Shown: positions 22,201 to 40,071, numbered from the stretch's first letter. The stretch is DNA of 64,000 nt from Ananas comosus (GCF_001540865.1 NC_033622.1:12530797-12594796), one strand, 5' to 3'. Notes: generated by a model from the letters alone, not told the origin. Translations and numbers: made by a program.

Positions 22201-25108
22201 CATTTAGGTACGTATAAAAACTACCTTTCAGCAATTCAACAAAGGGTTTTTTCACAGGGTATTTCCTCGATCCACATAACACACTGTGCTCAAATATGTG
22301 AGGTTCGCCAGATGAATCTCTCCTGCAGTTACCGAAATTACGGATTTTAAAAATCATGCACCAAAAGTTAGATAACGATATTCTATACCAAATTCTTTAA
22401 CATTATTGGTGTACACGAAATTTTCCTTTCAGTTACAACAGAAACCGTGAAACTCCTTTTCCACCGAAAACTCTAAGAAGGTATGAACTTAAGCAAGAAA
22501 TTAATGATAAACATACGGAGGAGTACTGAAGACAATGCCGAAAGCCTTGTTTTCGTCGGAATTCGATAGAGACATAATTTCCGCACCCGTCTTCTTATGT
22601 CTATAAAGAACAGCATGCGAATAGTACTCTTTGATCGCCTTTTCAGATAACTTCTCAAATCCGAGCTTTTCGGCAACATCATGGGTGTCATTTACCTCTC
22701 CTAGAAGGCATATCAATATATGTACATGGTTACACAATCAAATCTATGTAAAAATGGAAGCGGGGACAAAAAATTTTACCTCCTAGAAGGCAAAGCACGC
22801 AATATGTACATAGTTACACAATCAAATCTATGTAAAAGTTGAACGGAAAAAAAGAAAAATCACCTCTCCTAGAAGGCAAAGCAATATATATGTACATGGT
22901 GACACAATCAAATCTATGTAAAAATTGAAGGGAAAAAAAAATTCTGGGGTATATATATCCACAATGTGTGATAAAATCTTTACAAACTCATCAAAGATTA
23001 ATGGATGATTAATGAATGCATGAGCGATAGAAGTTAAAAAACCAAAATTAACCGCAATTATCAGAAAATAGGAAAAATGGAAAATGAACAATCGTTACCA
23101 GAAACTAGGAATTAGAAAACGAGTGGGTTTTCGAGATGATCAACTTTCTCTCTCCACCTCTGCGGCGGGTCGACACTTCCCGAGGGCTGTTTTTTTAAAT
23201 AACTCGATCAAATAAGAAATTTTTTTGGCCAAATGAACCTTCTTTTTGCCGACCACAGCAGATAAATATACCAAAAGTGTTGAATAGTGATTACTAATAA
23301 TAAATATAATATGATTACTAATAATAAATATAATAAAATTGGTGACTCATTTAGATACGTTTGTTTTATGAAAATTAGATTTTAGATTGAAATAGAGTTT
23401 CGTAAAAATTATTTCTCTTTTCTTCTGTTCTACTGTTTTTTTTGACAGAATCTCAACCATATTTTTATTAAGACAAAATAAATAATAAAAATAATTATTT
23501 ATTGAACAAAACGGACTTCACCTTTTTTTTTTACTTTCACCCAAATATACATACTTTTATTCTATTCAAGCATCACTTTTTAAATTTTCTATGAAAATAA
23601 TAAATTATTCCTAGTTTCTTTTAAAGATGGAGAATAATTTATCACTTTACTAAGTGAACTTAAACTGTAAGAAATATTTACGGTGTCAAAGAGAAGGAAG
23701 TCACTTCCGTCTTTCGCATGCAAGATGCTGGATTTTTTATTTTTTTTTTTGAAAAAGAGATAGCACTTTATTTTATTTTATTTATTTTATTTAAAAATAA
23801 ATTTAGTTAAAAATATGAATCAATTAGGATTCAAATTTGGAACCTCTGATACCAATACTAAGTCTTTTGTCACTTTTTTTGGAGACAGTTGGTAAGATGC
23901 TGGATTGTTGTCCATCAATTCAGATGGGAAATTCTACTTTATATATACCCAAAAAAAAAACAAAAATAGAGAAACCGCCCCATATAAGTTTGTTTGGGCC
24001 GGATGGGCGCCGTGTGGCGCCCCCATGCCACGCGGCGCTCATCGCCTCCGCTGCTGTCCCTGAGGAGCTGTGGAAATTTTTGGTGCACCCGGTGCGCCAT
24101 AATTTATTTTAAAAATTATTATTTTTAAAATTTTTAAAAGTTAGTAAAATATATATTTTATGACATGAAAAGATATATATCTAAAAAAATTAGGGTTTAA
24201 AATTTAAAATTTAGAGTATAGATTTTAGGAATTGGAATTCTCGGATTTAAAGTTTAGGTTTTATAATTTTTAATAAAATCATATTAATTATATTATATTT
24301 TAAAAATAAACTTTTTTAAAAAATAATGATGCATCAGGTGGACGGAATAATTACCCGCTGCGCTCACAAATGGAAGAGCTGGAGCCCGTTTTTGATGGGC
24401 CCCGCACGCATCTCATGCCATATATTATAGATTTTTATTGTTTGAATTTCAGGCTAACTTATATGTAGAAAGATAAATTTCAATTATTTAAATTTTAAGT
24501 CACTCTAAATATACAAATATCTATAGTGTATATATTTTAATTAAATTAATATTTTAATTTTAAATTTTTAAATTTTTATCTAATAATAGAGATGACAATC
24601 TAATTTACTGTTCAAAAACTTGCTCATATTCGGTCCGTTAATAAATAAACCGAACACGAACTAAATTTTTCAGCTCGATATTTTAGCGAGCCAAAACTAA
24701 ACCCACCCCGCCTGTAGCTGGTAGACAGCCCTATTATATAATAATAATAAGACATGAAAGGACTCTCGGTTATTGAATTAAGGGGGCATAAGATTTACAC
24801 AAGTTTGGAAATGTACAGTTGTGTTTTATAACCCTTTCATTTTTTGTTCTAATTTTGCACCAGCCCCCTAAACTCGTATAAAGAATAAGAAAACAACCGA
24901 CCGTCCCTAGAGCAAATGGTAAAAGATTTGGTGGTTGATATCCGAAACCCAAGTTCGAATCCTAGTTGATTCATATTTTCAGCTAAATTTATTTTTAAAT
25001 AAAATAAATAAAACAGGTAGCGTGCTACCTATCTCTCAAAAATATGAAATACTTACTAAAATCTACGGCGAGCCCCTTGGCTGTTTCGCTCCCGAGCGGC
25101 GTTTCCAT
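16280..25108 (-). CDS. Presequence-protease-like M16C zinc metallopeptidase, copy B (1007 aa, 19 exons)
   Basis: Tandem paralogue of copy A. Exons, 5' to 3': 25057-25108, 22517-22700, 22148-22322, 21922-22054, 21743-21813, 21331-21414, 20404-20494, 19705-20222, 19431-19595, 19118-19336, 18767-18894, 18483-18675, 18262-18345, 18086-18183, 17616-17877, 17360-17522, 17090-17270, 16591-16662 and 16280-16430. Every exon has the same length as its copy A partner (total 3024 bases), with no stop or frameshift. The zinc motif HIFEH, SEMKG and GGAYGG are kept. The start is METPLGSETAKGLAVDF; here the frame upstream is open through 5'-UTR-like CT repeats but has no ATG. The GC donor after exon 5 is shared. 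Changes at otherwise conserved places include YRLVSGGDP (copy A YSLDSGGDP), EFSRREN (copy A EFSLREN) and SLRKMGTKD (copy A CLLEMGTKD). Both copies look functional as sequences; activity and location are inference. Confidence 0.9.
20640..20870 (+). mobile_element. 5'-truncated LINE 3' tail in intron 6 of PreP-like copy B
   Basis: A T-rich stretch leads to TTTTTCAATGAATTAAGC, then a short hairpin TTGGGTTTCCCAA, then TTTTTCTCAAAAAAG. This is the usual layout of the 3' end of plant LINEs. The matching intron position of copy A lacks an obvious counterpart. No open reading frame remains. Confidence 0.5.
22691..22945 (-). repeat. Tandem array of duplicated 3' splice-site regions, copy B intron 1
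   Basis: The same roughly 85-base unit as in copy A. The acceptor-like CTTCTAG/GAG recurs near 22780-22790 and 22862-22876 upstream of the true acceptor at 22701. There are fewer units than in copy A, so the array has changed length since the gene duplication. Confidence 0.75.
23741..23892 (-). mobile_element. SINE copy 1, degenerate (intron 1 of PreP-like copy B)
   Basis: On the minus strand it aligns with the SINE family seen at 24897, 26199 and 28104: a head like CCAACTGTCTCC, a B-box-like region (AATTTGAATCCTAATTGATTCATA), then TAAATTTATTTTTAAATAAAATAA and a GTGCTATCTCTTTTTC tail. It is more diverged than the other copies. Confidence 0.6.
24000..24347. repeat. GC-rich palindromic patch and adjacent AT-rich MITE-like element
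   Basis: At 24000-24072 a GC-rich patch contains the near-palindrome GGGCGCCGTGTGGCGCCC inside otherwise AT-rich intron. Next to it, at about 24078-24347, an AT-rich element has related ends (GGTGCACCCGGTGCGCCATAAT on the left; CCGTCCACCTGATGCATCAT on the other strand at the right). Both are absent from copy A intron 1, so they arrived after the duplication or were lost from copy A. Confidence 0.35.
24897..25042 (+). mobile_element. SINE copy 2, inserted in intron 1 of PreP-like copy B beside exon 1
   Basis: A tRNA-like head starts CCGACCGTCCCTAGAGCAAA. An A-box-like segment and the RNA polymerase III B-box GTTCGAATCCT follow. The body is AT-rich and the tail is GGTAGCGTGCTACCTATCTC followed by A. 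Copy A has the unoccupied site (AATAAGGAAACGAAATACTTAC) where copy B reads AATAAGAAAAC, then the SINE, then GAAATACTTAC. The insertion ends 14 bases before the exon 1 donor. Confidence 0.85.
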
Positions 25109-25181
25109 CGCCGAAGCGATCAGAGTTTGCTGATTCGATCTCTTCTTCGTACTACAACGCTGTTCAGAAACATGTACACGC

Positions 25182-25184
<3 letters not shown>

Positions 25185-25221
<37 letters not shown>
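25185..25221. repeat. (GA)n microsatellite in the 5' UTR region of PreP-like copy B
   Basis: About 18 GA units. The equivalent tract in copy A (about 14516-14531) has about 8. The tract lies roughly 80 bases upstream of the copy B start codon and probably falls in the transcribed leader as (CT)n. Confidence 0.85.
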
Positions 25222-25225
<4 letters not shown>

Positions 25226-26198
25226 GTTTTGAAGAGGAGTTATGAAGTGGGAGAGAGGGCCACGTTGACGTTGAGTTGGTCATCCCGGTCTCCCAAGAAA
25301 ACTATAATAAAATGCATGTTGACACTTTTTCTATTTTAATTCATCCTAATTTTAACTTATTAGATGATTATTTTATAGTTATTATAGTAATGCTGTTTGG
25401 TTGCATGATGATGACTATTGCAGCAGTTGAGAGTACAAATGCATTGGCCGTGGCAAAATTTAAAATGCCAAACCCCACCGCCATATTTTCATCTACCCTC
25501 CTAGATCAGATTATAAAATTTTATTATAATAGTTTAAAATTTTTGAATTATAAATTATAATAAATTAAAATTTAAGGTTAGAATTGCTTAAAAAAAAGAG
25601 AAAAAGTTAGGTGTCATTCATTCTATTCTTTTATGAGAGAAAAAAAAAAAGAATTCGTTCTTTAAATAAAAGTATTGACAGCGGCACACAAGCTATGATT
25701 GTTGCCAAAGAAGTGCACTAAGCCAAACAATAAATTTTCCGGTTAAAGGTTAGTATGAGAAGATAGTATTAAAACCCCTTGTTTATTGTGATTTACGCTG
25801 TTAACTTTGCTGTTTAGACTAGTAAACTCTGCAATAAGTTTGTTTTAAGAGCCACACATAGATCAGTTCGTAGTTTGTTTCAATCCATCGTGACTCGTGG
25901 GACAATGGCCTTTAGTATTTGCCCCTTTTTTTTTCAGAAAGTTTTCTATTATCATATNTATATATATATAAATAAAAGGACTAAGAAAGAATTCTTCGTA
26001 CTCATAAGTTGTTTTCAATGATATAATTTTTGAATCGACAATCTACACTGTTAAATATGATCTAGAGTATTTAAAATTTTTAGAAAATAAATTTCGTAAT
26101 TTTTTGAAACCATAATAAAGTCCATCAAGCGGGTAGAAAATGAACGGTCAAAATTGAACGACGCTCTAAAATTGATCGTATTCTTGTTCTTTTTCTCT

Positions 26199-26346
26199 TT
26201 TTTTTGAGAGATAGGTAGCACGCTACCCGCTTCGTTTATTTTATTTAGAAATAAACTTAGCTGAAAATGTGAATCAACTAGGATTCGAACTTGGGTCTCG
26301 AGTACCAACCACCAAGCCCTTTGCCACTTGCTCTAGGGACGGTCGG
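26199..26346 (-). mobile_element. SINE copy 3 (left arm of the inverted repeat)
   Basis: Full-length family member on the minus strand: head CCGACCGTCCCTAGAGCAAG, B-box GTTCGAATCCTAGTTGATTC, body TAAGTTTATTTCTAAATAAA, tail GCGGGTAGCGTGCTACCTAT and an A-rich end. It is identical to copy 4 in the other arm. Confidence 0.85.
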
Positions 26347-27002
26347 TAAATTGATTGGAGTTATTGATTTTTATTTAGATAGTGAATAAATTTTTTTATC
26401 AAAAATTTAACCGATTTCGATACTTTTACATCGTTAATTAAACTAGCAACTATCCTTTATCCAAGGGCTGAAAACATAAAAGCAACACTAACTTGGTACT
26501 TTTAAAAATATAAGAGCTATATTATATATATATATTAACTTGAGTAGAGCTACTATTTTTTTCGAAAATATAAGGAAGTTGCCATTTCCAACTTTTTTAA
26601 TCTTTAGATTCACTTTTTTAATTATTTTTTATCTTAAGATTAATATTATTATCCTAGATTAACCATTCAATCCTAAGGAGGATCGCTATTATCCTCATCC
26701 TATAATTTTTTTATCTAAAGGTCAAGAAGTCGAAAATGCCAACTTTCTTATATTTTCGATAAGATAATAGTTCTACACTAATAACTTTACATCAACAGTG
26801 AATGTGTAAAAATTTAGTAATTCCCCGTTGATTAGAAGTGATTAGATTGATCAAATATAGTCTATACAAGCTATATCTATTAATACCCTCACCATCTTGA
26901 AAAGCAAAATTATCTAGTTTGTGCTAAAAAATTTTTCACTCGTTTTTCTTATCGACACTTTGATACATTCAAAACCTTTCTGAAAACTTCTGCATAGTAA
27001 AT

Positions 27003-27435
27003 TGGGAAAACTTCAAAAATCCTCCCGTAGTTTCATACTTTTTCATTTTAGTATCCTATGATTTAAAATGTATCAAGTTAGTTCTATGGTTTCTCACTTT
27101 ATCACTTTAGTACTCTATGGTTTAAAGTGTATCAAGTTAGTACCTTGTGGTTTTGTACTTTATCACTTTAGTACCCTGTGGTTTCATACTTTATCACTTT
27201 AGTATCCTATGGTTTAAAAAATCATAGGATACTAACTTGATACAAAATTTAAACCATAGGATACTAAAGTGATAAAGTGCAAAACCACAGGGAACTAACT
27301 TGATACACTTTAAACCATAGGGTACTAAAGTGATAAAGTAAAAAATCACAGGGTACTAACTTGATACATTTTAAACCGTAGAGTACTAAAATGAAAAAAA
27401 TTGAAACCACAAAGAGGATTTTTGAAGTTTTTCCT
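27003..27435. mobile_element. Foldback MITE with 7-bp target-site duplication, centre of the inverted repeat
   Basis: The termini read GGGAAAACTTCAAAAATCC and, on the other strand, AGGAAAAACTTCAAAAATCC. Between them, a motif like TTTAGTACCCTGTGGTTT, interleaved with ACTTTATCAC and ATCAAGTTAG phrases, is repeated several times and then runs back in inverted order. The element is flanked by AGTAAAT at 26996-27002 and 27436-27442. It belongs to the same family as 45847-46160. Confidence 0.75.
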
Positions 27436-28103
27436 AGTAAATTTACTAAGCGAGAAACATACAAAAACAAATTGAATGTATAAAATGTCTAAATAACTGA
27501 AATATAACGAGAGAAAAATTTTTTAGCACAAACTAGATAATTTTGCTTTTCAAGATGGTGAGGGTATTAATAGATATAGCTTGTATAGACTATATTTGAT
27601 CAATCTAATCACTTCTAATCAACGGGGAATTACTAAATTTTTACACATTCACTGTTGATGTAAAGTTATTAGTGTAGAACTATTATCTTATCGAAAATAT
27701 AAGAAAGTTGGCATTTTCGACTTCTTGACCTTTAGATAAAAAAATTATAGGATGAGGATAATAGCGATCCTCCTTAGGATTGAATGGTTAATCTAGGATA
27801 ATAATATTAATCTTAAGATAAAAAATAATTAAAAAAGTGAATCTAAAGATTAAAAAAGTTGGAAATGGCAACTTCCTTATATTTTCGAAAAAAATAGTAG
27901 CTCTACTCAAGTTAATATATATATATAATATAGCTCTTATATTTTTAAAAGTACCAAGTTAGTGTTGCTTTTATGTTTTCAGCCCTTGGATAAAGGATAG
28001 TTGCTAGTTTAATTAACGATGTAAAAGTATCGAAATCGGTTAAATTTTTGATAAAAAAATTTATTCACTATCTAAATAAAAATCAATAACTCCAATCAAT
28101 TTA

Positions 28104-28251
28104 CCGACCGTCCCTAGAGCAAGTGGCAAAGGGCTTGGTGGTTGGTACTCGAGACCCAAGTTCGAATCCTAGTTGATTCACATTTTCAGCTAAGTTTATT
28201 TCTAAATAAAATAAACGAAGCGGGTAGCGTGCTACCTATCTCTCAAAAAAA
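28104..28251 (+). mobile_element. SINE copy 4 (right arm of the inverted repeat)
   Basis: Same sequence as copy 3 in the opposite orientation, from CCGACCGTCCCTAGAGC through GTTCGAATCCTAG to the GGTAGCGTGCTACC hairpin and A-rich tail. The A/B-box head is tRNA-like but is not a complete tRNA gene. Confidence 0.85.
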
Positions 28252-28559
28252 AGAGAAAAAGAACAAGAATACGATCAATTTTAGAGCGTCGTTCAATTTT
28301 GACCGTTCATTTTCTACCCGCTTGATGGACTTTATTATGGTTTCAAAAAATTACGAAATTTATTTTCTAAAAATTTTAAATNATTTAAGGCCGAAACTCA
28401 TTTCTTTAATTTTAACATTTCCAAATATTCTAATTTCCGACGTAATATAAATTAATAAAAAATTTCTGAATAATATAGTACGACAAGACATTAATAATTA
28501 ATAATTTAAATTTATTGAGATTTAGATAACTGTAACGTTTTGGGGTACGCGTAACACTA

Positions 28560-29501
28560 CACTTCTGGGAACTTCGTTTCTTCCGCGAAAGCAAAACGGA
28601 GCTCCAGTGCAGAGAAAACCCTAGAAAACCATCGTCTTCCACCGACTACATAAATCCTGGTTTCTTTCTCCGGAGCCAATCCTCCAACGAATTCGGAGAT
28701 CGGATTCGGGGGCACCAGATTCTCGTTTCCTCTTCGATCGCTCAATTGAGGTCGTAGAAGAAACCGTGGCTATTGGGAGAAGTAAGATTGATCTTTTTCT
28801 TTTCTGTTTTTTTTTTTTTTTTATTTTTGTGGATTGGAATCGTGCGACGCAAGAGATCTAGAGTTTTGATTGCGTGGATTATTTTCTCAGTGTGGATTAT
28901 GGGTTTAGGGATTTTGTCATGTACATTTGTTGATGAGAAAAGAAGAGTTTTGTTATGTTGTGGCATTTTTTTAGGGAATTTAGAATCTCAACCTGTTCAT
29001 GATTTTATTTTTTTTTAGGAGGAATTCTTTCCCTTTCGTTCTTGTTGGTAATTCTTCGCGTGATTTTAATTTGAAGGAATTCAGGTCTCTGGTTAGCACC
29101 TATTAAAGATCAATATTTCTTGATTGAAAAATTGTTTTTTTGTTCTTTTATTGTGATTATTGTATCCTACTTTGATTAGAAAGAACCCTCTTCTCGCGGC
29201 TTATTCCCCTCGTAACAAAGATTCCTCAAATTTTGTGAAAACAATGTAAAGATTCATGTTTGTTGATGTACATCATATTTCACTCTATATCTCTAGACAT
29301 ATAGTGATTCTGCTTATTACAAATTTTGTTATCTCACATTCTCTTCATAAGGACTTTTTGTTTCGATATCAAAAATTCATTTTGAATACAATTTGTGCTT
29401 ATGCAGATCTGAAGTGATTCACTTAGATACTACTTCCCTGCTTTGCCCAGGAATTTGACACAGAAACTCTAGTAGCAGTTATTCCTTGACACCATACAAA
29501 A
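28560..29501 (+). promoter_or_regulatory. SEC23 5' leader with a UTR intron
   Basis: A non-coding first exon ending at 28781 (donor GAGAA/GTAAGATT) and a second leader segment starting at 29407 (acceptor TTATGCAG) fit a 625-bp intron in the 5' UTR. T-rich intron sequence lies between. The transcription start is not determined; 28560 is an estimate from the change in base composition. Confidence 0.55.
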
Positions 29502-37063
<7,562 letters not shown>

Positions 37064-39083
37064 TTCCGCTAACTGCCAAATTTTGTACCATTGTTGTCTC
37101 TTATATCTCTCTGTACAGTTGTGCAACCGTATTCTTCTGTTTGATCCCATTATTGACCTAGCATTTAAGCTTGTAACGAGGTTGGATTTGTTTTTTAAAA
37201 ATTTTTTTATCGCTTTCGTAAGTGGCACAGACATGCGGAGTCTGTTTTGCCCGGCCGATTTTCAAAGTGGTATGAATTTTTTGGGTGGTTGTCATGTTAC
37301 CGTGAAACATGTGGTGTAAATCTCGATTTCGTATTCGTGAAATGACATCATAGCTTTGATTACACATTGTTTACTCTGAAAATGTATGGACAAATTGTAA
37401 TTCAACAGTATACTCAATGTTGATGATGTCTGTAAGCATCGTTTGCCGGAATCCGTTGCAAGAATATTGCACGCCAGCACCCACACATCCAGGTAGCAGG
37501 AAGTATGCGCATCACGTTTAGTTTTGAAACATATGTTGTATTATTATGATTATATTTGTTAATTTTGTTGAACTTTCGAACTCTTTACCTCTCAGAATTG
37601 CTTTCTTGAGCCGCAGCCTTAAAAGCCAGAGAAGAAAGAAAATAGATTTCACACAGGACGGCCACACGAGTTACAACGGTGTTCCCCATTTGTGTTGTTT
37701 CTCCCAGTAGAATTGAGTTGCTAATTTCTTTGACGTTGTGGAGAATTGGGGTTTGGGAGCTCCTCGGAGGCCTTTAGTAGAGCCTACAAGCTGAATCAGA
37801 AAAAGTACCAAAAATAAAAGAAAAGAAAAGAAAAGAAAATAAAATAAAAGGAGGCATCTGATATGTGCGTGCGAGGTGCGACAACATGCACGTACAATAA
37901 AAAATACTCCACACTGCACATAGATATAATATTATTATATTCTATTATAAAGAATAATAATAGGGTCGAATTTGTAAGAAATAGCTCCACCCCATCATCG
38001 TCCACCCAATGACTGGGATTTGATCCATTATTTTCTCGTCCAAGAATTGGACCGCTCCGTTCGTGCTTCTAGAAAGCAGCAGCCTCGTTCCCTGGACTTC
38101 GCATTTTTAATCTAGTCTAGTCTAATATTATTACAAGCGCTGGAGCTGAGCCTATCACTACGACACTCAGTAGAAAAATATTGCTAAATACGATAAAATA
38201 GCGTGTCAAAGTACAATTTGAATAAAGTTGTCAAGAGAATGTCACATTGTTTAAGGGGTTAATTTCATACATGTTTTTATAAACATAGTGAATAACAAAT
38301 ATGTCTATATAGAGTTTAAAAATTCTGATATTTTTAAATATATCATTGTCGTTAGAATTCGTTAGAAAAATTTAATTAAGTATAGATTAAATATTTAATC
38401 ATGATTAGTTTTTGACATATTTACTCATTTATATTATACTATTATGATTTTTTTGGAGGGTTAGGATAATAGCGGTCCTCCTTAAAATTGAGTGATCCTT
38501 ATTGGATAATAATATTAATTCAGTGATTAAAAATAATTCAAAAAAATAATTTAAGAGCTAAAAAATCAAAAGCACCATATCATTTGTACTTCCCATAGTA
38601 TAATAGCTCTACTCAAAATAGAAAATAATAGTAGAATTGCCCACCTAACTACACCCAGTACAACTAGCTTTCTGATTTTGGGAAAAAATTGTGAAAGTTT
38701 TTTAATTTTTAGTTCATTTGATTCTAAAAAAAATAAATTATTATAATTTTTTTTTTGTGCATATTTTATGAAAAAATTAGTATTCTTACTTTTCTAAAAA
38801 GGGAGTTAAATAAAAATAAAAAAATAGTTTTTCATAAAGGATAAAAATTGAAATTATTTTTCTAAAAATAAATTTTTTATTAACAAAAATTTATTTATGT
38901 TTTTCTGAAAAACCTAACAGCAGCTCACGAGTTCGAGACCGCAAACCTACCTAACTCAAAAAAAAGCGACAGCAGCGACTAGCGAGCGAGCACACTTACC
39001 TCCTTTACGCTTCCGAGGGGGCACTTGCTATTCTCACTCCTCTTCTCGAAACATCCACGCGCACACGCGCACACACACCCAAA

Positions 39084-39119
<36 letters not shown>

Positions 39120-39153
39120 CCCCATCCCCCATCCCCTTCCTCATACGATCGCC
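37064..39153. other. Intergenic between SEC23 and CXE1
   Basis: The first several hundred bases are probably SEC23 3' UTR. An (AAAAG)n tract lies at about 37815-37850. At about 38455-38640 there is a copy of a repeat also present in both arms of the 26-28 kb inverted repeat (listed separately). The last 150 bases are the CXE1 leader, with a (CCTCGT)n run at about 39084-39118. No coding region. Confidence 0.6.
38455..38640. repeat. Diverged copy of the GGATAATAGCGGTCCTCCTT repeat
   Basis: The sequence from GGATAATAGCGGTCCTCCTT through GGATAATAATATTAAT to TAGCTCTACTC matches, with divergence, the segments around 26530-26730 and 27750-27915 in the inverted-repeat arms. It is a dispersed non-coding repeat. 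Ends and class are not resolved. Confidence 0.5.
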
Positions 39154-40071
39154 ATGGATCCCGACTCCGAGCTCCAATTCGACTTCTCCCCCTTCGTCCG
39201 CCTCTACAAGAGCGGCCGCGTCGAGCGCCTCTTTACCACATCCTTCGTCCCCGCCTCCCCCGTCGACCCCGATCCCGCCACCGGCGTCCTCTCCAAGGAC
39301 GTCCCCATCGACCCCGACCGCGGCGTCTCCGCTCGCCTCTACCTCCCCGCCGGCGACGGAGCGGCGGCGGCGGAGGCGGCGAAGCTCCCGATCGTCCTCT
39401 ACTTCCACGGCGGCGCCTTCTGCGTCGAGTCGGCGTTCTCCCCGCTGTACCACGGCTACCTCAACTCCCTCGTCGCCCGCGCGAGGGTCGTCGCCGTCTC
39501 CCTCGAGTACCGCCTCGCCCCGGAGCACCCGCTCCCCGCCGCGTACGACGACGCGTGGGCGGCGCTCCGGTGGGCCGCGGCGAACGACCTCCGCCGCGTC
39601 TTCCTCGCCGGGGACAGCGCGGGGGCCAACATCGCCCACGCCACCGCCATGAGAGCGACGAAGGAGGCGGATCTAGGGTTCGGGATCAAGGGCCTGGTGC
39701 TGCTGAACCCGTACTTCGCGGGGGGCGAGGAGCCGAGGGACGCGGGGGCGAGGGCGCGGATGGAGAGCGCGTGGCGGTTCGTGTGCGCGGGGAGGTACGG
39801 GGTCGAGCACCCGCACGCGAACCCGGCGGGGTGGCCGGAGCAGCTGAAGGAGCTGGCGTGCGAGCGCGTGTTGGTGGCGGTGGCCGAGAGGGATCACCTG
39901 CGGGAGCGGGGGATCGCGTACGCGGAGGGTTTGCGGCGGAGCGGGTGGGCTGGGGAGGTGGAGCTCCACGACGCCGCGGGGGAGGACCACGTCTACTTCC
40001 TCTTCAAGCCCCACTGCGACAGAGCTTCGGATTTGATGGACACCGTCGTTTCCTTCTTAAACCGCAATTGA
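39154..40071 (+). CDS. CXE/HSL-type carboxylesterase 1 (305 aa, intronless)
   Basis: An alpha/beta-hydrolase of the plant carboxylesterase (CXE, GID1-like, hormone-sensitive-lipase) family, which hydrolyses short-chain esters; substrate unknown. Start chosen at ATG 39154, matching MDPDSELQFDF of the next paralogue. The reading frame is open upstream but has no ATG there. Oxyanion-hole motif HGGAF (residues 85-89, Ala in place of the third Gly), nucleophile elbow GDSAG (Ser155), Asp247 in AERDHLRERG and His279 in GEDHVY complete the triad. Compared with CXE2 about 13 residues are missing before the nucleophile strand: RWAAANDLRRVF here, against a longer loop containing GPEPWLAARG in CXE2. No signal peptide. 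High GC, monocot-type. First of three tandem paralogues. Confidence 0.88.
   Translation: MDPDSELQFDFSPFVRLYKSGRVERLFTTSFVPASPVDPDPATGVLSKDVPIDPDRGVSARLYLPAGDGAAAAEAAKLPIVLYFHGGAFCVESAFSPLYHGYLNSLVARARVVAVSLEYRLAPEHPLPAAYDDAWAALRWAAANDLRRVFLAGDSAGANIAHATAMRATKEADLGFGIKGLVLLNPYFAGGEEPRDAGARARMESAWRFVCAGRYGVEHPHANPAGWPEQLKELACERVLVAVAERDHLRERGIAYAEGLRRSGWAGEVELHDAAGEDHVYFLFKPHCDRASDLMDTVVSFLNRN

Larger units (their letters stand above)
26070..28381. repeat. Large inverted repeat (arms about 0.9 kb) around a central foldback MITE
   Basis: The outer arms, about 26070-26935 and 27515-28381, are identical in reverse complement as far as I can follow by eye. Each includes one SINE. Toward the centre the identity stops sharply after the phrase GTGCTAAAAAATTTTTC, and the inner flanks (about 26936-26995 and 27443-27514) are only loosely similar. 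The right arm ends exactly at a single N (28382). The left arm includes sequence that belongs to the PreP tandem duplication (AATACCCTCACCATC block, about 26880). Confidence 0.85.
25109..28559. other. Intergenic between PreP-like copy B and SEC23, dominated by an inverted repeat
   Basis: No genuine coding region. From 25109 to about 25700 it resembles the region upstream of copy A. An (AT)n tract with an N lies at 25958-25970. The inverted repeat at 26070-28381 fills most of the rest; the identical open frames in its two arms are just the SINE it contains. From 28383 to 28559 is probably the proximal SEC23 promoter. Confidence 0.65.

Noticed and set aside
24897..25042. Possible tRNA genes at the GTTCGAATCC boxes
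   Set aside because: Only A- and B-box-like promoter parts are present. No full cloverleaf with paired acceptor stem can be drawn, and the copies end in A-rich tails, so they are SINE heads.
26051..28450. Two identical 80-residue open frames on opposite strands, which could suggest a duplicated small protein
   Set aside because: They are translations of the SINE and flanking palindrome sequence. The identity is at the DNA level and includes non-coding flanks.
39025..39153. 43-residue N-terminal extension of CXE1
   Set aside because: It starts at TTG and covers a (CCTCGT)n leader. The ATG at 39154 aligns with both paralogues.
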